Positions 26,861 to 32,310 of a stretch of 32,310 bases of DNA are shown here, piece after piece. The stretch lies in contig JAJXVA010000004.1 of NCBI GenBank assembly GCA_021782435.1, forward strand, positions 1 through 32,310, given 5' to 3'. The notes under the pieces were generated by a model, which worked only from the letters and a program-made list of their open reading frames with translations, was not told where the DNA came from and ran no database searches. The DNA is from Pseudomonadota bacterium. Lineage in GTDB: Bacteria; Pseudomonadota; Alphaproteobacteria; Acetobacterales; Acetobacteraceae. Numbering within the stretch: position 1 is the first letter of the stretch; each line of letters starts with the position of its first letter. The position numbers were made by a program, and so were the translations under genes.

Positions 26861-28882
26861 ATGCGCCGAATGTTGTTACTTGCCACCGCTTGCCTGCTGA
26901 TGGGAGCCGGGGCCGCCCTGGCCGCCCCGCAGACACTCGGGTTCGACCTCTCGGGCCGGGATTTGTCGGTAAAGCCCGGAGATGACTTCTTTCAGTATGC
27001 CAACGGCACCTTTGTGAACAACCTGACCATTCCGCCCGACCGGTCGGTTGCCGGCAGCTTCGTCGATCTGGCGGAACTGTCGATCAAGCGGGAGCACGAC
27101 ATACTGGACCAGGCGGCGGCGAAGGCGGGCGCGCAGCCCGACGACACCACCGGCAAGATGGGCGCGTTCTACAAATCCTTCATGGACGATGGATCAGTGG
27201 AGGCGCTGGGCGCGAAGCCACTGGCGCCGGAACTCGCGATGATCAAGGCGATGGCGACGCCGGCTGACTTCGCCCGGCTGAACGGGCTGGCGCAGAAAAC
27301 ACTGCTGGGCAGCGTGCTGGCGATTTCGATCGACCCGGACGCCAAAGATCCGCGTAAGTATGCGATCGATATCTCTCAATCCGGGCTCGGTCTGCCGGAT
27401 CGCGACTATTACCTCAAGAAAGACTTCGCCAAGCAGAAGGCGGCCTATCAGGATTACGCGGCCAAGGCGCTGGCGATGGCGGGCTGGCCGGACGCCGCCA
27501 ATGCCGCAACGCGGGTCGTGGCCTTCGAGACGGCCCTGGCCGAGGCAAGTTGGAGCCGCGCCGAAAGCCGCGACGACGACAAGACCTACAACCCCGAACC
27601 GGTGAGCGCGCTGGCAGGCTTTGCGCCTGGGTTCGACTGGACCGCCTATCTGGCCGGGGCCGATCTGGGCAAGGCCGAGAGCGTGGTGCTTCAGCAGAAC
27701 ACGGGCATACAGAAAATCGCCGCGGTGATCGGCAAGACCGACATTCAGACCCTGCGGGATTGGGCGGCACTGCATCTGATCATCGACGCAGCCCCTTACC
27801 TGTCCAAGGATTTTGATACCGCGCATTTCGCGATGTTCGGCACCATGCTGTCCGGTCAGCCGCAGGAGGAGCCGCGCTGGAAGCGGGCGGTGAAGGCAAC
27901 CGAAGGGGCGCTGGGGGATGCGATCGGGCGTGTCTACGCCGATATGTATTACCCGCCCGAAGCCCAGAAGGCGATGCAGACGCTGACCGCGGGATTGCGC
28001 AATGCGTTCAAGGTGCGGCTGGAACACAATAGCTGGATGGCGCCGGCGACGCGCAAATTGGCCCTGCAGAAGCTGGGTACGTTCTACTTCCTGATCGGCG
28101 AGCCGAAGCACTGGCGCGACTATTCCGCCCTGGTGGTGAAGGCGGATGATCTCTACGGCAATGTCGAGCGGGGCACGGCCAATGAATGGGCGTTCTGGGT
28201 CGGGCACCTGAGCAGGCCGGTGGATCGCGAACAGTGGGAAATGTTCCCCCAGACGGTAAACGCCTATAACGAGCCGCTGCTGAACGAAGTCGTGTTTCCA
28301 GCCGCCATTCTGCAACCGCCTTTCTTCAATCCGAAGGCGGACATGGCGATCAATTACGGCGCGATCGGCGGCGTGATCGGCCATGAAATGACCCACAGCT
28401 TCGATGACCAGGGGCGCAAGCACGACGCCTATGGCCGGCTGCATAATTGGTGGACGAAGGAGGATGCGGCGCGGTTCGAGACGCGGGCCCGCGCCTATGG
28501 CGCGCAGTTCGCTGCGATGAAGCTGCCGGGCATGGGGGATGCACACATCAATCCCGAACTGACGATGGGCGAGAATATCGCGGATCTGGGTGGGCTGACC
28601 CTGGCGCTGGATGCCTATCATCAGTCTCTGCATGGCAAGCCGGCGCCGGTGATCGATGGATTGACCGGCGACCAGCGGGTGTTCCTGGGCTGGGCGCAGG
28701 TCTGGCGCGAGAAGGTTCGCCCCGAGCGCGCGCGCGAATTGCTGAGCGTGGACCCGCATTCACCGCCGATCGCGCGGGTGAACATGCCGATGCATGAAAT
28801 CGATGCCTGGTATAAGGCGTTCCATGTGAAGCCGGGGGACGCGCTGTATCTGGCACCCGACCAGCGCGTAAGGATATGGTGA
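26861..28882 (+). CDS. M13 (neprilysin/PepO) family metallopeptidase, exported
   Basis: Signal peptide MRRMLLLATACLLMGAGAALA; VIGHEMTHSFDDQGRKHDAYGRLHNWWT (HExxH), MGENIADLGGLTLALDAY. GGAAAGGAA RBS upstream of ATG 26861. Confidence 0.95.
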   Translation: MRRMLLLATACLLMGAGAALAAPQTLGFDLSGRDLSVKPGDDFFQYANGTFVNNLTIPPDRSVAGSFVDLAELSIKREHDILDQAAAKAGAQPDDTTGKMGAFYKSFMDDGSVEALGAKPLAPELAMIKAMATPADFARLNGLAQKTLLGSVLAISIDPDAKDPRKYAIDISQSGLGLPDRDYYLKKDFAKQKAAYQDYAAKALAMAGWPDAANAATRVVAFETALAEASWSRAESRDDDKTYNPEPVSALAGFAPGFDWTAYLAGADLGKAESVVLQQNTGIQKIAAVIGKTDIQTLRDWAALHLIIDAAPYLSKDFDTAHFAMFGTMLSGQPQEEPRWKRAVKATEGALGDAIGRVYADMYYPPEAQKAMQTLTAGLRNAFKVRLEHNSWMAPATRKLALQKLGTFYFLIGEPKHWRDYSALVVKADDLYGNVERGTANEWAFWVGHLSRPVDREQWEMFPQTVNAYNEPLLNEVVFPAAILQPPFFNPKADMAINYGAIGGVIGHEMTHSFDDQGRKHDAYGRLHNWWTKEDAARFETRARAYGAQFAAMKLPGMGDAHINPELTMGENIADLGGLTLALDAYHQSLHGKPAPVIDGLTGDQRVFLGWAQVWREKVRPERARELLSVDPHSPPIARVNMPMHEIDAWYKAFHVKPGDALYLAPDQRVRIW

Positions 28883-28931
28883 GGTCGGAACGACCTTCCT
28901 GAACAAGGTCGGGCATATCGTTCTGACGATA
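28883..28931. terminator. Tandem stem-loops downstream of the M13 peptidase gene
   Basis: CGACCTT-cctgaac-AAGGTCG (28891-28911) with competing GGTCG at 28883-28887; TATCGT-TCTG-ACGATA (28916-28931). Confidence 0.5.
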
Positions 28932-28985
28932 CCGTGATGTGTGGAGCGCGCTGGGAGCGCCCCACAAATTCCGCGAGGAGGGGCG

Positions 28986-29627
28986 ATGTGTAATCTCTAC
29001 GCCCTGACCACGAACCAGAGTGCCATGCGCCTGATGCTGCGCGCGGTGCGTGACGAACTCGGCAATTTTCCGCCACGTCCGGCCATTTATCCGGACCAGA
29101 CAGCCCCTATACTGCGGCTCGGTAATGATGGCGCGCCGGAATTGGTCCTGGCGCGCTGGGGCATGCCCTCGCCGGCGTTCGCCTTGCGCGGCAAGGCTGC
29201 TGATCGGGGAATCACGAACATTCGGAACACGGCCAGCCCGCATTGGCGCCCCTATCTGGCGCAGCGTTGCCTGGTGCCGTTCGATGCCTTCGCGGAGCCG
29301 GGACCGAATGGGCCGGTTTGGTTCACGCTGGGCGCGGCGCGGCCATTGGCGTGTTTTGCCGGATTATGGACGCATTGGCGCGGCGTCCGGAAAGTGAAGG
29401 AGGGCGAGGTTGCGACTAGTCTGTTCGGGTTTCTGACCACCGAGCCCAACCGTGAGGTGGCCGCCATCCACCCCAAAGCCATGCCGGTCATCCTGGCCAC
29501 GACCGACGCACAGACCACATGGCTGGAGGCGCCCTGGCCGGAGGCCGCCGGGTTGCAGGGGAAGCTGCCGGATTGCACGCTGCGGACCGGGATCGAGAAT
29601 GACCACCCAGGAGGCTTGAATGTTTGA
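28986..29627 (+). CDS. SRAP-domain protein (YedK/HMCES family, abasic-site cross-linking)
   Basis: MCNLYALTTNQSAMRLMLR (Cys2), TNIRNTASPHWRPYLAQRCLVPFDAFAEP (Asn/Glu), VAAIHPKAMPVIL (His). Starts at the internal ATG so that Cys is residue 2. Confidence 0.93.
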   Translation: MCNLYALTTNQSAMRLMLRAVRDELGNFPPRPAIYPDQTAPILRLGNDGAPELVLARWGMPSPAFALRGKAADRGITNIRNTASPHWRPYLAQRCLVPFDAFAEPGPNGPVWFTLGAARPLACFAGLWTHWRGVRKVKEGEVATSLFGFLTTEPNREVAAIHPKAMPVILATTDAQTTWLEAPWPEAAGLQGKLPDCTLRTGIENDHPGGLNV

Positions 29628-30108
29628 AGTGGCGGCCGCCGGTTTGAGCCGGACCGAGGCACGCGCCGAGATTTTGGCGCAGATTGGCGGATTGCTCGCC
29701 GGCGAGCGGGACAGAACAGCCAATTGCGCGAATGTTTCGGCATTGCTGTATACGCTGATGCCCGAGTTGAACTGGGCCGGCTTCTACTTTCTGAAGCCGG
29801 ATGGCTGGCTGGTGCTGGGGCCATTCCAGGGCAAGCCTGCCTGTGTGCGCATTGGGCCAGGCAAGGGGGTTTGTGGCGCGGCGGTGGTGGCGCGCGCGCC
29901 CGTGCGCGTGGCCGATGTGTTTGCCTTCCCTGGGCATATCGCGTGTGACGCGCAGAGCCGGGCTGAACTGGTGGTCCCGATTATCCGGGAGGGCGTGGTG
30001 CTCGGGGTGATCGATCTCGACAGCCCGGTGCCGGGACGGTTCGAGGCCGAGGACGCCGTCATGCTGGGGGAGGTGGCGGCGCTGGTGGCGGCGGGGTGCG
30101 ACTGGTAG
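29620..30108 (+). CDS. GAF-domain free methionine-(R)-sulfoxide reductase (fRMsr)
   Basis: NWAGFYFLKPDGWLVLGPFQGKPACVRIGPGKGVCGAAVVARAPVRVADVFAFPGHIACDAQSRAELVVPI; all three fRMsr cysteines present. GGAGG RBS; overlaps the SRAP gene by 8 bp. Confidence 0.93.
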   Translation: MFEVAAAGLSRTEARAEILAQIGGLLAGERDRTANCANVSALLYTLMPELNWAGFYFLKPDGWLVLGPFQGKPACVRIGPGKGVCGAAVVARAPVRVADVFAFPGHIACDAQSRAELVVPIIREGVVLGVIDLDSPVPGRFEAEDAVMLGEVAALVAAGCDW

Positions 30109-30155
30109 CGCCGGGGCCGGGCGCGGGGAGTGCGAACGGGGGATCGGGACCGATA

Positions 30156-30845
30156 ATGCGACACACGGAGACGCATCTGGTTGGGCGCACGGGTTGGCTG
30201 CGTGCGGCGGTATTGGGGGCCAATGACGGCATAATTTCCACCGCAAGCCTGATTCTGGGGGTGGTTTCGGCCAGTGGGGCGCGGCAGGCGGCGCTGGTGG
30301 CCGGGGTGGCCGGGCTGGTGGCCGGCGCCATGGCCATGGCGGCGGGGGAATATGTCTCGGTCAGTTCGCAGGCCGACACCGAGGCCGCCGCGCTGGCCAC
30401 AGAGCGGGTGGAACTCGCGGCCGGCTATGATGCCGAGGTCATGGAACTGGCCCGCATCTACCAGGCACGCGGCGTCAGCACGGAACTGGCCGGGGAGGTC
30501 GCCCGACAATTGATGGCTCATGACGCGCTCGGAACCCATGCGCGGGAAGAACTGGGTATTTCCGAAATTCTGCGGGCGAACCCGATACAAGCCGCCCTGG
30601 CCTCGGCGCTCACCTTCTCGGTTGGCGCGGCGGGGCCACTGATTTTGACCGTGCTCCTGCCCAAGGCGGCGCTGATGCCAGGGCTTGGCGCGGGGTCGCT
30701 CGCGCTACTCGCCGCTTTGGGAGCCATTGGCGCCCGCGCCGGCGGTGCCCCCATGGCAAGGCCGGCGCTGCGGGTGTGCTTCTGGGGGGCCATGGCCATG
30801 GCGGCGACGACGGGAATCGGTCATCTGTTCGGGGCGGTCGGGTAG
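30156..30845 (+). CDS. VIT1/CCC1 family Fe2+/Mn2+ transporter
   Basis: MRHTETHLVGRTGWLRAAVLGANDGIISTASLILGVVSA...AGLVAGAMAMAAGEYVSVSSQADTE, hallmark VIT family sequence. Confidence 0.93.
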   Translation: MRHTETHLVGRTGWLRAAVLGANDGIISTASLILGVVSASGARQAALVAGVAGLVAGAMAMAAGEYVSVSSQADTEAAALATERVELAAGYDAEVMELARIYQARGVSTELAGEVARQLMAHDALGTHAREELGISEILRANPIQAALASALTFSVGAAGPLILTVLLPKAALMPGLGAGSLALLAALGAIGARAGGAPMARPALRVCFWGAMAMAATTGIGHLFGAVG

Positions 30846-30855
30846 GCCCATCCGG

Positions 30856-31272
30856 TCAGGCTGGCGGCACGAACCCGACGCGCGCGAGCGCCGCGGTGAT
30901 GGCGAGCCATTGGATCGCGTTGATGAGAACCGAAAGCTGGTGGGCGCGGGCGAAACGCGGCTTGGCCGTGTCATCTCCGGCCAGGGCGGCATCACTGAGT
31001 TGGTTGATGCGGGGCATGAGCCATTGGCGCAGCCAGGCAGTGGTGAGGGCAACCAGCGCGGTGACCAGGGATGGCCAGCCGCGCAAGGTGAGCGAGGCGA
31101 GCGCCGCGGCCGCAAAAACATAGAGATAATAGCGGGGAAACAGGGCGCGCACGAAATGGCCCGCATGGTCGGGCGGCAATTTGGCAAAAATCAGCGGCGC
31201 GACGATGGCCGCGAAAAAAACCATGCCGCCGAACAGCAGCGCGAGCGCGAACAGACCCAGCAGATGCATCAT
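30856..31272 (-). CDS. Small membrane protein, DUF4149/TMEM205-like
   Basis: MMHLLGLFALALLFGGMVFFAAIVAPLIFAKLPPDHAGHFVRALFPRYYLYVFAAAALASL; internal Met chosen. Confidence 0.75.
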   Translation of the reverse strand: MMHLLGLFALALLFGGMVFFAAIVAPLIFAKLPPDHAGHFVRALFPRYYLYVFAAAALASLTLRGWPSLVTALVALTTAWLRQWLMPRINQLSDAALAGDDTAKPRFARAHQLSVLINAIQWLAITAALARVGFVPPA

Positions 31273-31418
31273 GGCGACGGAGGATGGCAGGTTGGCGGCG
31301 GCGTGCAAGGGTTGGGGCTTGCCTGCCCGCCGTTGCCCGAGGCCGGAAGCATGGTCTCTTGCAGGCGCGGCGCCCCGCTGGCCACCGGGCGGAGGTGGCA
31401 CGCACTCGGACCGTCTGG

Positions 31419-32267
31419 TCAGGTTCTGTTGTCGAAGGCGTGGGCGATCTGGCCGTGGTTCAGCAGCGCCACCAGCGCAGTGCCGCCGAGCGTGTTGCCT
31501 ATCAGAACCGGGAGCAGAAAGTGGCCAAAATACATGGCCAGTCCGCCCTGACCGCGGAAGGCATAAAAGGCGATCTCAACCGATCCGGCGATGATGTGGG
31601 GAAATTTGCACACCGCTATGGCATACGTGAGCATAATAATGATCCATGGCCGCGCGGGGCCGGCCCCGGGCAGCAACCAGACCGTAAGCCCGATCAGCCA
31701 GCCGGCGCCGATACTGGCGACGCCCAGGGTGATTGGCGGCCGAGCGAGGGCGGCACGCGCAATCTGGTCCATCGCGGTGATGATGGCCGGCGGCAATGCC
31801 GTGGTGCGGGCCAGCGCCAGGGCCAGTACGGCGCTGCCCAGGAGATTGAACAGCAGCACCACCGCCCAAACCCGGAACGTGGCGCGCAGGGTGGGCAGAT
31901 CGCGCCGGGTAAGGGCCGGGATCAGGGCGGTGAGGGTGGCTTCCGTGAAAAGTTGTTGTCGTCCCAGAATGACAATGAGAAACCCCACGGTGTAACCGAG
32001 CGAGGCCACCAGGTGCCGCCAGGGGGAAGCTGGCAGGCCGGCCTGCAACGCCGCCTCGACGATGAACGAGAACCCGATGGAAAGCCCGGCGGCGAAGCTC
32101 GAGACCGCCAGGCTGCGGACGGGGCGGGCGAGTTCGGCCAGCCCCTCCTCGCGGACGATTTCGTGAATGACCATGGGCCCGATCTGGGTCCGCTCAGCGG
32201 CTTGGCGCTGCTCCTTTTCGTCGAGGTAGGGGGAGTCCTCGCCCGCCGGGTCGCTCATACCCAACAT
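31419..32267 (-). CDS. Formate/nitrite transporter (FNT) family protein, YfdC-like
   Basis: EEGLAELARPVRSLAVSSFAAGLSIGFSFI...LGYTVGFLIVILGRQQLFTEATLTALIPAL...CKFPHIIAGSVEIAFYAFRGQ...LLPVLIGNTLGGTALVALLNHGQ. Confidence 0.88.
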   Translation of the reverse strand: MLGMSDPAGEDSPYLDEKEQRQAAERTQIGPMVIHEIVREEGLAELARPVRSLAVSSFAAGLSIGFSFIVEAALQAGLPASPWRHLVASLGYTVGFLIVILGRQQLFTEATLTALIPALTRRDLPTLRATFRVWAVVLLFNLLGSAVLALALARTTALPPAIITAMDQIARAALARPPITLGVASIGAGWLIGLTVWLLPGAGPARPWIIIMLTYAIAVCKFPHIIAGSVEIAFYAFRGQGGLAMYFGHFLLPVLIGNTLGGTALVALLNHGQIAHAFDNRT

Positions 32268-32310
32268 TAACCGGGCGCTACGGTGCCCGGCAAGGCGGGC
32301 GGGGTTCGCG

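Noticed and set aside
27194-28759. 521-aa minus-strand ORF
   Set aside because: Antisense shadow of the M13 peptidase, which carries HEMTH and GENIADLGG; no independent family signature.

Overview
GC-rich (about 65-70%) alphaproteobacterial chromosome segment, most likely Acetobacteraceae/Rhodospirillales (inferred from gene content and protein style). It is gene-dense and mostly housekeeping. From left to right: the divergent 5' end of an asparagine synthetase gene; a riboflavin/thiamine operon (ribE-ribBX-ribH-nusB-thiL) preceded by what looks like only the 3' stub of ribD; an S53 acid protease; an APC permease; a minus-strand CtrA-family regulator divergent from fliI-fliJ; an HpnN-like RND transporter; a LysR regulator convergent with an exported amidase; rpmG; a degenerate EAL-domain protein convergent with recQ; a Hint-domain protein; a large TPR/glycosyltransferase-like protein; a small membrane protein divergent from gltX; an M13 metallopeptidase; a SRAP-fRMsr-VIT cluster; and two minus-strand membrane proteins (DUF4149/TMEM205-like and FNT). 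No CRISPR array, transposase, rRNA or tRNA was recognised. The strongest observations are: (i) a CtrA orthologue whose phospho-acceptor Asp51 is naturally Glu (the position of the laboratory D51E phosphomimetic) and whose acidic pair is also altered; (ii) an eroded rib operon start, with a ribD 3' remnant fused to the asnB upstream region and still overlapping the ribE start; (iii) a RibBX-type protein without GTP cyclohydrolase II catalytic motifs; (iv) a degenerate EAL protein and a glycosyltransferase-like domain with a broken DxD motif; (v) a compact SRAP-fRMsr-VIT stress cluster. No wholly unprecedented multi-gene system is evident.
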